Shown in pieces: positions 1-11,145 of a stretch of DNA of 64,000 bases. Origin of the DNA: Pholiota molesta (Eukaryota > Basidiomycota > Agaricomycetes > Agaricales > Strophariaceae); contig JACGCK010000044.1 in assembly GCA_014925825.1 (NCBI GenBank), forward strand, positions 1 through 64,000. The letters run 5' to 3'. The translations under genes and the position numbers were made by a program. Under the pieces are notes generated by a model. It did not search any database. It was not told where the DNA came from and saw only the letters and a list, made by a program, of their open reading frames with translations. Position 1 is the stretch's first letter. Each line of letters starts with the position of its first letter.

Positions 1-823
1 CCTTTCCTACTCTTTACATTACTTGCAGCATTAATGGCGAAGTCGTGCCTTACATTTTATAGATCCTCGACGCTCTCCTGAGCCAGTCACAATATGCGCA
101 TCTGGGCTCTGCATGGGACGAGAAAACGCGCCAACACCTGAATCTTGTCTGGCACCGTCTAAATGGTTCGCAATTTAATAACGTCTAACTATCGCTGGCT
201 GATGACGGGTACTCCTACACATCAAATAATAAGGTTGGCCGGATGTTGTCGCAAGCCTGCATGCGCTGAAGAAGCAGACTATTATCACCGCCTTGTCAAA
301 TGGGAACATGCGTCTGCTGGTAGATATGGTGAGTTGTAAATCAAGTTTGCCTCTCTTGCGAGCGATCTACAAGAATATCAAATGCTCTACTAATGCGAAT
401 TCATATACATATCTCGACCTCGACCATGCTGCACAGGCGAAACACGCGGGACTGCCTTGGGACGCGGTATTTTCCACGGAACTCTTCAACACGTTCAAAC
501 CGTCTGTACTTCCTCCCATTAAAAAAAAAGCTCAACCCATATAACTCTTCTCTACCTCTAGACACCCCAAAGCCTACACCGAAACCATGCGCCACCTCGC
601 CCTGCCGCCCGAGAACTGCGTCATGGTCGCGTCGCATCTCTTCGACCTGCGCGGCGCGGCGGGCCAGGGCATGCGCACGGTGTACATCCGGCGCCCGAGA
701 GAAGATGCGGTCCCGGCGGAGGAGGTGAGGGCGAAAGCGGAGGGAGGCGAGGTGGATTATGTGTTGGATTCGTTTGAGGGGCTTGCGGCGCTCGCTGCTG
801 GGCCGCTTAGTGGGAAAGATTAG
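1..823 (+). CDS. Haloacid dehalogenase, type II (copy 1, 5' truncated by window edge)
   Basis: HAD-superfamily hydrolase of the (S)-2-haloacid dehalogenase type; the family removes halide from 2-haloacids using an aspartyl nucleophile, but substrates of fungal members are mostly untested. Visible exons are about 63-165, 234-328, 437-501 and 562-823, with GT-AG introns (donors GTTCGC, GTGAGT, GTCTGT). They encode the cap helix (WDEKTRQHLNLVWHRLNG), motif II with its serine (LSNGN), the AKHAGLPWD segment, the motif III Lys-Pro, and the acidic motif (SHLFDLRGA, then GMRTVYIRR). The C-terminus is in frame to VDYVLDSFEGL. The first exon with the catalytic Asp lies left of the window. It is a tandem paralogue of the next gene. 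The family call is firm; the substrate is unknown. Confidence 0.85.
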
Positions 824-1100
824 GTGGATGCACGTTGGATTATGGCTGGTTGGAGATGGCGATGGTGGTGGTGTTGTAAAGGGATGGTGAATTATGTGTA
901 GCGAATACACGATGCATTCAAAACCGCCTTTGTGAAGGCATGTCCTATAAATAGATCATCGCATGCAATTCCTATTTCTATGCTCATTATATGGGGTTAT
1001 ATCGTGACGATTGTCGATTGCGCTCTCAGGAGTACTAAGCGCTTTTGTGGACACTAATCCATTTGTTATCCATCCAACATAGAGCCAAGACGAAGCAATA

Positions 1101-2324
1101 ATGTCTCCTATCAAAGCTTTCATCTTCGACGTGTTCGGCACCACTGTGGACTGGCGCTCTAGCGTCGTCGCCGAGCTCGAGGCGCTTGGGAAGGAACGCG
1201 GGCAATCCGCAGGTGCGTCGATCTGCCAGCCTGGATGATGATAGAATGGATTCAAGGTTCGCTGGCGCAGATTGGGTCAGGCTCGCTCAGGAATGGCGGA
1301 ATGGGTATATGAAGAACGTGTACGCTATCATCCTCCCTGTGATAATGTCCAAGATGTGCCGGCCGATTCATGATTATCCTACTGCAATCTACATAGGCGG
1401 TTAATGGCAGAGGGTACTCTTCCGGGCCCGCTTGATGTGGATGCCATACTCAGAGGGGTGAGTGCCTTTCATTCTCCTCAAATTTACTGCGCCATTCCGA
1501 GAAAGTGTTGCGTTACATCGTACAGATCCTCGATGATCTCCTGCGCACGCCGGAGTACGCGCATCTGGGCTCTGCGTGGGACGAGAAAACGCGCCAGCAC
1601 CTGAATCTCGTGTGGCATCGTCTGAATGGTGCGCGCGTTTGTCTAATCACTCGAAACGCTCAGGCTCTAGAATCTCTGGCTAATAATGGCTTCATTCCGC
1701 ATTCCATTCCTCGTGTTACTGATTAAACGCAAAGGCTGGCCGGATACTGTCGACAATCTGCATGCGCTGAAGAAGCAAGCTATCATTGCGACCTTGCCGA
1801 ACTCGAGCGTGCGACTGCTGATTGACCTGGTGAGTTGAGTAGTCGACTGTCGTGATTATTCGAGTTCTTTGCCGCCCTTGCGGTGGATCTGCTTATCTCA
1901 AATACATTGCTAATAATGCGAATTTCTTTCTCAACCGCACATGCACAGGCGAAACACGCGGGATTGCCCTGGGACGTGATATTCTCTGCGGAACTCTTCG
2001 ATACAATCAAACCGTCTGTACCTCCTCTCCAACAAAAAAAAATCAACCTATTCCAATAATTCCTTTCTTTTACCCTCTAGCAACCCCAAAGCCTACCTCG
2101 AGGCCATGCGCCACCTCGCGCTGCCGCCAGAGAACTGCGCCATGGTCGCGGCGCACATCTACGACCTGCGCGCGGCAGGGCGCCTGGGCATGCGCACGGT
2201 GTACATCCGGCGCCCGGAGGAGGACGAGGTGCGCCCGGAGGAGGTGCGGGCAAAGGCGGAGGGGGCGAGGTGGATTATGTGCTGGATTCGTTTGAGGGGC
2301 TTGCGGAGCTTGCTGGTGGACTAG
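1101..2324 (+). CDS. Haloacid dehalogenase, type II (copy 2, damaged C-terminus)
   Basis: Tandem paralogue of the upstream gene with the same exon pattern. The start at 1101 gives the HAD motif I FIFDVFGTTVDW with the nucleophilic Asp. Exons follow for DWVRLAQEWRNGYMK, RLMAEGTLPGPLDVDAIL, the cap segment from 1526, GWPDTVDNLHALKKQ, AKHAGLPWD and NPKAYLEAM. Two differences from copy 1 matter. Motif II reads LPNSS instead of LSNGN, so the conserved serine is proline. In the last exon one base is missing in the Glu-Gly run near 2263, which shifts the frame and ends translation at 2324 with an unrelated tail; the frame used by copy 1 would end at 2341. The catalytic residues lie upstream of the shift, but with the serine loss this copy is probably inactive or diverged. 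Confidence 0.75.
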
Positions 2325-2341
2325 TTGGTGGGGAAGATTAG

Positions 2342-2994
2342 GGGGGGTGTTAGAGAATGGCTGGCTGGCTGGAGATGATGATGATGTTGGAAAGGAACTT
2401 TAAGGAAGGAGTAGTTAATGTGTACTGACACGTTGATAACGTGTTACTTGTATCAGTAACGATTGAAATTCATTCCTGATGAGAGAATGAACAAGTAGTT
2501 AGCATGACAGTTGGATTGAGGAACCTATTTCTGTTTCTTGGGTTCTCAACGCAATGAAGGAGGTCGTGATCAAGCATGCGGATACCAGCCCTTCCAATTC
2601 CTCGTGCTCAGGACCCAGCGAACGCACCTTCGAAGCTCAGAATGATACTCATACAATACTACCATCACCAGTTCTCACTCACATTCACTCGTACTTATGT
2701 AGTTATAGAATGTTTTTGTGATTATTGCAAAAAATTCCCTATTACACAACAACACTCCTATAAAAACCCAGCGAAATACTAATACAGTGAATAATAGAGG
2801 TTTATAAGATAACAACGATACCAAGTCAAATCGGACGTTACTTCGTTAGTTGTACGTGGGGCGGGTAGAATGGTACAGAGTGTGTGTCGCGTGTGGTGGT
2901 AGTACATGACGATCAACGTCCGGTGTGGTGTGCGATGTGGGGTGTATACAAATGCGTCTATGTCGTTATCGTTTTCAAATCATGGACGAATGCG
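2342..2994. other. Intergenic, nothing recognised
   Basis: AT-rich spacer between the 3' end of the dehalogenase pair and the 3' end of the LPMO gene. It presumably holds both transcript ends. I see no repeat or conserved reading frame. Confidence 0.4.
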
Positions 2995-4063
2995 TTAATG
3001 CAGGTTCTGAGCGAGACGGCGCATGATGCGGCTGAAATGGCGCGGGCGCACGACGTAGAGATTCGCAGGATCGCTGGTCACAGCGCGCTTCTTGATCGTG
3101 CACGTCTTCCCCGACGCCGTCGTCGACGTCGCAGGCGCCGCGGCGCCCGTCCCAGACGGCGCCGACCCACTCGTGGACGACGAATTCGAACTCCCACTGG
3201 CCCCACCCGCCGCAGCGACGAAGCTCGCGATCGGGGGCCCGGGGAAGGTGTACGGCGACCCGGGGTTGAACACGTTGGGGTCGAAGATGCCCGGGTCGCT
3301 GTCGCTGTACGCGCCGGGCAGGCTGACGAGCTCGCTGGGCTGCGGGGCGCCCGTGCCCGAGCCGCCGACGGTGACCTGCGCGCAGGCGGGGTAGAACTCG
3401 GCGCCGCCGAGCGTGTTGGCGAGGTGCAGCGCGATGATCTCGTGCCGGAGGAGGTAGTTGCCCGGGGCGATGTTGGACGGGATCTGGGAGGTGGCGACGC
3501 CGCCGGTCACTGGGGGGGAAAAGTTAGGTCAGGGTGGGCAGGGGTGAGGGGTGGAGACGTACTCAGGCGGGCCTGGATCCATGTGCTGTCGTCGCTGGGC
3601 TCTTTACCGTCTTGTGAGATCTTGAACCATTTTGCGTTCGACGCATCGAACTTGTCGCACGTCGTCGATCCGCATGAAGCCATGTAGGTCAACATAGGAC
3701 CGGTATTGTGAGGCCACTATAAATAGAATCACATTAGGATCGAGTACGAGCACCTCACTGAGGTCGGAGAGAACGTACGTTGCTCAGATCTTGGGCCTTC
3801 CAGCTGAACGTCAGACTATCTCCAGGGTTCACGGTTGCGTCGAGAGAGGCTGCGGTGGCATTGGGGCCGCAGGTCAGCGCGGGGTTGGAGACGCCCTTGT
3901 TGGGGTCCTGGGTGCTGATTTCGCGGATGATGCTGGGTTTCGTAGCGCTTGCGGGCTGATTTCCGGTGTACGATTGGCCATTGATAGTCACAGTCCTGAG
4001 GAAACCGTGGGCGGAGGCATAGGCTGCTCCTAATAGAGGCACGAGGAGCGACGTGGTCTTCAT
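2995..4063 (-). CDS. AA9 lytic polysaccharide monooxygenase (former GH61), secreted
   Basis: Copper enzyme that oxidatively cleaves cellulose or related glycans outside the cell. Three exons on the minus strand: about 4063-3779, 3716-3563 and 3509-2995, with clean GT-AG introns. The protein starts with a signal peptide (MKTTSLLVPLLGAAYASA) whose cleavage leaves an N-terminal His (HGFL), the first ligand of the copper histidine brace. Exon 2 opens with WPHNTGPMLTYMASC, the usual AA9 continuation. Exon 3 has NYLLRHEIIALH with the second brace His and HLANTLGGAEFYPAC, carrying the axial Tyr. After the catalytic domain there is a Ser/Thr/Gly/Ala-rich linker and a basic tail (CTIKKRA, RPRHFSRIMRRL) instead of a CBM1. 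Family certain; C1/C4 regioselectivity cannot be read. Confidence 0.93.
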
Positions 4064-6038
4064 AGTCGATCAGGGGAAAGATAGAGAGGTTTCGGTGAGG
4101 GTAATGTGGTATAATGAGTGGTAGGAAGAGCCAATAGAGATCGCACTGCGAGAACTAGAAAGCAAAAAAGCAAAGGGAAACCCGTTCAGGAAAAAGAGAA
4201 AACGAGAGAAGGTTCGTCAGAGGAAACACTGCTGGGTGGTAGAGAATCACTGACCTGCGTTCTCTTGGCTTTTATTATTATATCCCGTTCCGAGGCCCAG
4301 TCACTGGCAGACGTGGACAATGGATCTGGAGAAGAACCGTTTGTAAGGCCGCAACTGCATTGTGCTGGCCTTTTTATTGTCCTCGCATTTTGCAACGCGG
4401 TTTTTGTCCATCAATCCGGCCATTGTGGCTGTGGCAGGCGTATGTTCTTCCCACACTATTCATAAGGAGGCCGGCAATGCGGAGTCGGAGCTCAGCTCGG
4501 CGACATTTGAGATGACTTGATTACATGGAATCGCAGTACTATGATATATTATCTCGGTGCTAAGGAGGATTGAAGAATTTAAAAGCACTACATACTGGTG
4601 AAACCGTTCAGATTCAACTCAAGTTCCAGCGTCTGTGCTGCAAACATGTGCCTGGTCGGCTAATGATCGCCGGTGGCCGGCGGTGAAGGCCGTTTCTTTA
4701 TTTGGCTTCCTTGCACAGAGGCGTACAAACAAAAGCGCTGACAGCGCTTCGAACAAGTAAAATGCACAGGCGCATCCATGGCCCATGCGACGTCAATTTT
4801 TATATTTAAGCCCTGTAAAGCACACGCAAGACAGGTGTAACACCGACAACGGTCGACACGGAGAGCTAATTCTCTTTTTAAGTCTATTTTGGGCCAGTGG
4901 CCAGTATTTTTAAAACCATGAGCGGCGGTATCGACGATACTGTGCGGTCTGTACCTCATACTGAGCTTCAGATGGCCCCTTATCGCATAAATATAGCAAA
5001 ATTAAGCATTCTACTCTATCACCGGAACTGGGGTAAAATATTACATCCCGACGCCTCTCCGCCTCCTCGAGGCGCCGCAGTTGAGCTCTGCCTCATGGCC
5101 TTTGGGTGGTACTGATAGATCGCCTCCCATTGGCCGCGTGCGTGTGCATCTAAATTAAGATGAGCCGTAAAGGCGTTGAAAGCTTAACTGGAATAGCAAG
5201 ACAGGTTTTCTGGTCCATTTCCATCTCGCAATTTCGTTGGTATCTTGAAACCAATGACAGGCTTCAAGCAGGCTTTTCTACAACCGAATATAACAGGCAT
5301 TTATTTCACACAGGACAAGTAGTGTATGGACTCCGTTCTCATGTTGTATTTGTGTTTCGTCACTCAGAGTCATCGCCATTCACGGTTCCATTCAAGTTCC
5401 ATTTCCCATAAGTATTCGCGATAGGCAGTGATCAATGCAGAATCTATTTATAGACACAACAGTTGACCTACGGGCCTGCGCAGGGCCTGCGACTGCGCTA
5501 GGCAATGGGCCAAATTTTTGAATTGACTCCCCTGACCCTCCAAGCACTCGCAATGCATCCACCAAGCAACACACTCTAGGAAGGCCCACATAGATATAAC
5601 CACATCACAGTATCGGTAAACCCCAGTGAAAAGCGGTTCTGCGCGTTTCGGCAGTAGGGAGTCAATTTCTGCGTGGGTCTGAGCTGAACTGAGAGGTTCC
5701 TGAGCTTTTCCGCGAGCTCAGAAGAATTTCCAAGTTCCTCTGAGTTTCTGAGCTGTTCTGCGCTTTCCTGTACACAGTCTGCTTGAAATAGAAACTGACT
5801 CCCTAATTTCAAGACGTGTTTTTGCGTCTCTCGTATCTCTTAGAGCTCTGAGAGGCTCTGAGTCCGCCCACTGTCCACAGGGACTTGCCCAAAATTTCCT
5901 CCAAATTGACTCCAGTCCTGAGTCTCGACTCTCGACCTCAATTTCCACGCAGTTGCGGGTACGTGATACGATTCCCCAGCGGCTTGGCAACGCGCTTCAG
6001 TGACTCCTTCGTTCTTGCTCTCTCTTCCTCCCCACTAT
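4064..6038. other. Gene-poor spacer with CTGAG-rich stretch
   Basis: The part next to 4063 is the LPMO promoter. The rest has no convincing gene. Between about 5640 and 5900 the sequence is built from degenerate CTGAG/GAGCT words and looks like simple-sequence DNA. Long antisense frames here show no family signature. Confidence 0.4.
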
Positions 6039-6363
6039 GAGGAAACCGACTAACGAATGAAGTTATGAGCAGTATATAGTACTAAAATTCAATTGCAAGG
6101 TACCACTGTCCATCATTGTCAGCGCTGAATTGACCGTAATATACTTAGCCTCTTGATTGGGGATAAAAAACGAAAGCCTCGAGAAAGTTTGCTAAAAAAT
6201 CACGCACATTTCATGAGAATTGAGGAAACCGACTAACGAATGAACAATATAAAGTACTAAAATTCAATTGCAAGGTACCGCTGTCCATCATTGCCAGCGC
6301 TGAATCGGCCGTAATATACTTAGCCTCTTGATTGGGGATAAAAAACGAAAGCCTCGAGAAAGT
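6039..6363. repeat. Direct repeat, two copies of about 140 bp
   Basis: Copy 1 (about 6039-6187) and copy 2 (about 6222-6363) both run from GAGGAAACCGACTAACGAAT through CAAGGTACC and CTTGATTGGGGAT to CTCGAGAAAGTTT. They differ by a few substitutions and a short indel. Copy 2 overlaps the left end of the large palindrome, so copy 1 looks like a duplicated element terminus. Confidence 0.8.
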
Positions 6364-9300
6364 TTACTATCTCCCAAAGCTTGATGTTGAAGTCACACAG
6401 GCGCCGTAGCGCATTGGCCCCTTTCGGGGGTAGACTACATGTATTGAAAGGTTGTAGTAATAAAAGAGCGATTGTAAAAATAATTCGAGAAGCATTGCCA
6501 CCTTAACATTTTCATATTACCATCGCAGAATTCTGCTCCTCATGCCCGAATTATCATGAGCTAGAGGAGCCTGCTCCGTGCGTTTCTTTTCCACCCCGGA
6601 GGGTGAGGGTGGAAGGGTCCCTTCGACACTGCGCAACAAATGCGAGGCGAGACGGCGCTCACCCGGCTGTACCAACACAGCAGAATCTCGTAAGACTCTG
6701 GCGGTAGCCGGGAATGTTGCCTTCGGCCAGGGACTGCAATCGAGTCCTAGGCCTCAATCCGTCACGTTTTCTGAAGGTCCCAACGTCTTTTCGAATTCCT
6801 ATGATGGCTGACGGGAGGCAATGAACGAGTGGGAAAGATGATGAAAAGGAGAATAAAATGGTGGTAGAGAAATTGAAAGCTGCACCGAATCGAGCAAACG
6901 AGACAGACACATTGTCATCTAGAATGTTGAAGGCGTTATAATAGACACAATGACATGATAAAGAAAGGGCGTACCTGTAAAGTCTGCTGCACCTGCTGGT
7001 TCACGCCTTACCTCATGGCATGACCTGTAAGAATTGTTAGCTGGTAGAAAACACGGAGGGGACGATGAAGGCCGAATTAATGATAGATCTACACGAGCGA
7101 ACGGATTAGAAAGGCCAACGGAGCATCGTAAGCACTTACGGTACAGGCGTCATCGTCCGCTACGCACAACTAGCATTGATGTGCGACACGTTTCCATGAT
7201 TTGGTGTGACGTAGCCAAGAAGGCGTATGCCAGTGGTAGTTGGGAAGGGGTGCATGCAGGACCGTCTAAGGTTAGCAGACTAGCCCGAAGCTATAACATG
7301 CAGCGTTAGAGATCTTCAGGCATCGAATGACGAGGCACGAGTACTCACGATGAGGACATGATCACCCGCCCGGAACGACGACTAGTCTTTTTGGTGAGTT
7401 GGCAGTGGACATGGGCGATATGGTATGCGGTAGGGAGTGATGTTTTAGTAGAACCACCCTGTGCAAAAGCGTCTCGAAACCGAGATGGTCGTCGTTTAAG
7501 TTAAAGAGAGGACGAGGGGAGGAGAGGGTTTATATAGATTTCTGAGCGGATGGTCCTGTTTGGCTCCAGCATTGTCCCAAATGAGCGGCTCACTGGTAAG
7601 CGCTACTTAGCAGCGAACGAGGCATGTGGTCGTATCCCAGCAGACCCACGGAATTTCCTAGAGAACCATAAAAGGCGTTTTCAAGCAAAGGATTTAAAGA
7701 GTTTCAGGGAGTTTCCGGTGTATATAAGGCGGCTATGGAGTGGGATTGCATGCTCCGGTTTTACTCTGCTTGAAATGGATAAAGGAGACGAAGGATCCAG
7801 TGTCGCGGACATCAAATTTTCATCGATAAGACACAGAAGCGGTGGGCGCTGCGCTTGAATTGATGAAAACGAAATAGACGAAAACCCCGCTGTCTACAAT
7901 CAGGCTAGACCGACAGAATTCTGTTGGGAGCTTCATTTTCGGGCATACCGATATTAGGGGGACAGAATACAAGGAAGGTCCAATATGACAGAATATGACT
8001 CCGCAGATATGGTCCAGCGCATGAATCTGAGAAATAGTCCATGCTTCTACTTTAGTCATCTGAGAGATTGGAAGGGTTAAACGTTCCTTTCGAGTCCCAT
8101 ATTCCAAGAGTCACAACAGAAGAGCATTGACAAGGCCATGCACGGAGATGCATAACCTTTAGGTTCGCGACGAAATCAAAGGGGTAACCCTGTTGACGAA
8201 GGTGCTTCAGAGTAACAGCTTTGTGGTATTTGACCGAGTTCAATATGCCTATAGAGGGACGCAAACTCCACAAGGTGAATCAAGCTCTTCACCGAGATCG
8301 TAGTCTCTCAAGGGATGAATAGTGTGACTCCGAGTCGGGGGCTGTCGAAGGAACCAAGGTCCAAGATACGCAGGTCCGATAGGCGTGGGCGTACATAGTC
8401 TAAGCTATACATGTGCAAGGAAGGGCGAGCACGCAGCGTGGGTCGATGTTCGACCTGTATGAGACGCTGAAGACGTTTGGCTATGATGCTAATGTGGTGG
8501 TCAATCTCTAAGTATTCAAATTGCCAAGCGTCTGTTCAAGTTCAAACCCACAGTTATGTGCCACGTGACGGGTTTTCAGGCGTCCGATTAAAATCATTTC
8601 GAATCGAACGAAGTTGGATCTGCATATCTCCCTTCCTCGCACCATTCGTCGAATCGTCCCTCGAGCCTACTATCTCAGTGACAAACTTGATTCACTTTCT
8701 GGAGCTTATGTCCCTACAGGCACACGGAGCTTGGTCAAAAGCCACAAACCTATTACTCTGAAGCACCTTTGTCAACAGGCTAATCGCTTTGATTTCGTCG
8801 TGAACCTAGAAGTTTATGTATCTTTTGTTCTACTGATAAACTTGCTTTCCAACTCTGCGGATGATATCTTGGACTTCGGGCTCCGAACGGGATGTTGAAC
8901 TATCTCTATCTCTCAGATGACTAGAAACTAGTAGAAGCGTCGACTATTTCTCAGAAAGTCAATGATCTCAGGGGCCATATCTACGGAATTGATTGTATTC
9001 TGTCCCCTTGATATTTGAATGCCCGAAAATGACGCTCACAACAGAACTCTAGTGGCTCCACGTAGCCCAGGTTGTAGACAGCGGGGTCTTTGGCTATTTG
9101 TTTTTCATCAATCCAAGCGCAGCGCCCACGGCTTCTGCATCTTATCGATGAAAATCTGATGTCCGCGACACTGGACCCTTCGTATTCTTTATCCATTTCT
9201 AGCAGCAAAGAACAAGGGCAGCGAAATCCCACTCCATCGCCGCCTTAGATACACCGGAAACTCCCTGAAACTCGTTAAATCCTTTGCTTGAAAACGCCTT

Positions 9301-10710
9301 TTTTGGTTCTCTAGGAAATTCCGTGAGTCTGCTGGTATGCGACCACATGCCTCGTTCGCCGCCTTACTTACCGGTTCCCAGTCAGAGCCAATCAGCCACT
9401 CACCTAGAAGAACAAAGACCGAGGCTAGAGCCAAACAGCACCATCCGCTAGAAATCTATATAAACCCCATCCTCCCCTCGTCCTCTCTTCAACTCAAACG
9501 ACGACCGTCTCGGTTTTCGAGACGCTTTTGCACAGGGTGATTCTACTAAATCATCACTCCTTACCGCATACCATATCGCCCATGTCCACTGCCAACTCAC
9601 CAAAAAGACTGGTCGTCGTTTAGGGCGGGTGATCGTGCCCTCATCGTCAGTCCTCATGCCTCGTCGTTTGATGCCCATTGCCTGAAGATCTCTAACGCCT
9701 CATCTTACAGCATTGGACTAGCCTGACAATCTCAGACGGTCCTGCATGCACCCCTTCCCAACTACCACTGGCATACGCCTTCTTGGCTACGTCACACCAA
9801 ATCACGGAAACGTGTCGCACACCAATGCTAGTTGTGCGTAGCGGACGATGACGCCTCCACCGTAAGTGCTTACGATGCTCCGTTGGCCTTTCTAATTCTT
9901 TCGCTCGTGTAGATCTATCATTAATTCGGCCTTCATCGTCCCCTCCGTGTTTTCTACCAGCTAACATTTCATACAGGTCATGCCATGAGGTACGGTGTGA
10001 ACCAACAGGTGCAACAGACTTTAAAGGTACGCCCGTTCTTTATCCTTCTATTGTGTCTATTCTAACGTCTTTGATGTCCTAGATGACAACACGTCTGTCT
10101 CGTTTCCTCGATCCTATTCAACTTTTAATTTCTTCAGCACCATTTTATTCTCCTTTTTTATCATCTCTCCCACTCGTTCATTGCCTCCTGTCAGCCATCA
10201 TAGGAATTCGAAAAGACGTTGGGCCCTTCAGAAAACGTGACGGATTGAGGCCTAGGATTCTTGCAGTCTCTGGCCGAAGGCAACATTCCCGGCTACCGCC
10301 AGCGTCTTACGAGATTCTGCTGTGTTGGTATAGCCGGGTGAGCGCCGTCTCGCCTCGCCATTGTTGCGCAGTGTCGAAGGGACCCTTCCACCCTCACCCT
10401 CCGGGGTGGAATGTAAACGCATGGAGCAGGCTCCTCTGGCTCATGATAATTCGGGCATGAGGAGCAGAATTCTGCGATGGTAATACGAAAATGTTAAGGT
10501 GGCAATGGTTTTCAAGTTTCTTTGCAGTCATTTATTTATTACTACAACCTTTCAATACATGTAGTCTACCCCCGAAAGGGGCCAATGCGCTACGGCGCCT
10601 GTGTGACGTCGACATTAAGCTTCGGGAGATAGTAAACTTTCTCAAGGCTTTCGTTTTTTATCCCCTAATCATGAGATGCTAAAGTGGCCGATCCATCGGT
10701 ACCGCGGTTG
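6270..10710. repeat. Giant palindrome: head-to-head inverted repeat, arms about 2.2 kb
   Basis: The left arm (about 6270-8495) reappears in reverse complement as the right arm (about 8495-10710). Matching landmarks all fold on the same centre. The 91-codon frame at 7034-7309 (+) matches 9692-9967 (-). The GGCGCCGTAGCGCATTGGCC block near 6410 matches about 10,590. Segments reading TLKHLxQQ near 8200 (-) and 8760 (+) match each other. The arms have diverged by substitutions and small indels, so this is not an assembly mirror. TATA-like stretches sit near 7530 and 7720 and near 9460 in the other arm. No transposase or known family is recognisable. It is probably a foldback-type element or an inverted duplication of one. 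Confidence 0.8.
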
Positions 10711-11145
10711 TCTCTTCTTAACTTGGAATTCTTGTGAGAGGTTTTGGAGAGGTTCAACCGTTGACTAGTGACTCTTCAGTCGCGGCACACACATCCATGG
10801 TGACCTCCACCCTCAAGACCTCAAGAGTCGAAGACGGGCTGCCTTCATCTATGAATGTTACGAGCAAAGGGTCCATTGATGTGGTAGGAATACAATATTA
10901 ATTAAGCAGTAATATCTATAACAAAGAATGTAACTTTTCAGTAACAACTCTATATCTATGAAGGGTGCCAGTGTCGCAAAAGTGAAATAGGGAATATCGA
11001 GGGTTTATCTAAGAGTCAATGGAAAAAGATAAGAGAGGGTCGATGCGAGGTCATGATTAAACACACAACCTCGTCAAAACAAGAAGAAAAAACGAAGCAA
11101 AAAAGTGATGGCCCAAACAACAACCCACTCAACCACCCAACCACC
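10711..11145. other. Intergenic, nothing recognised
   Basis: Spacer between the palindrome and the 3' end of the MFS gene. No repeat, RNA gene or conserved frame seen. Confidence 0.35.

Noticed and set aside
2884..3687. 267-codon plus-strand frame opposite the LPMO gene
   Set aside because: Antisense shadow in GC-rich codons of the AA9 gene; Arg-rich composition and no domain.
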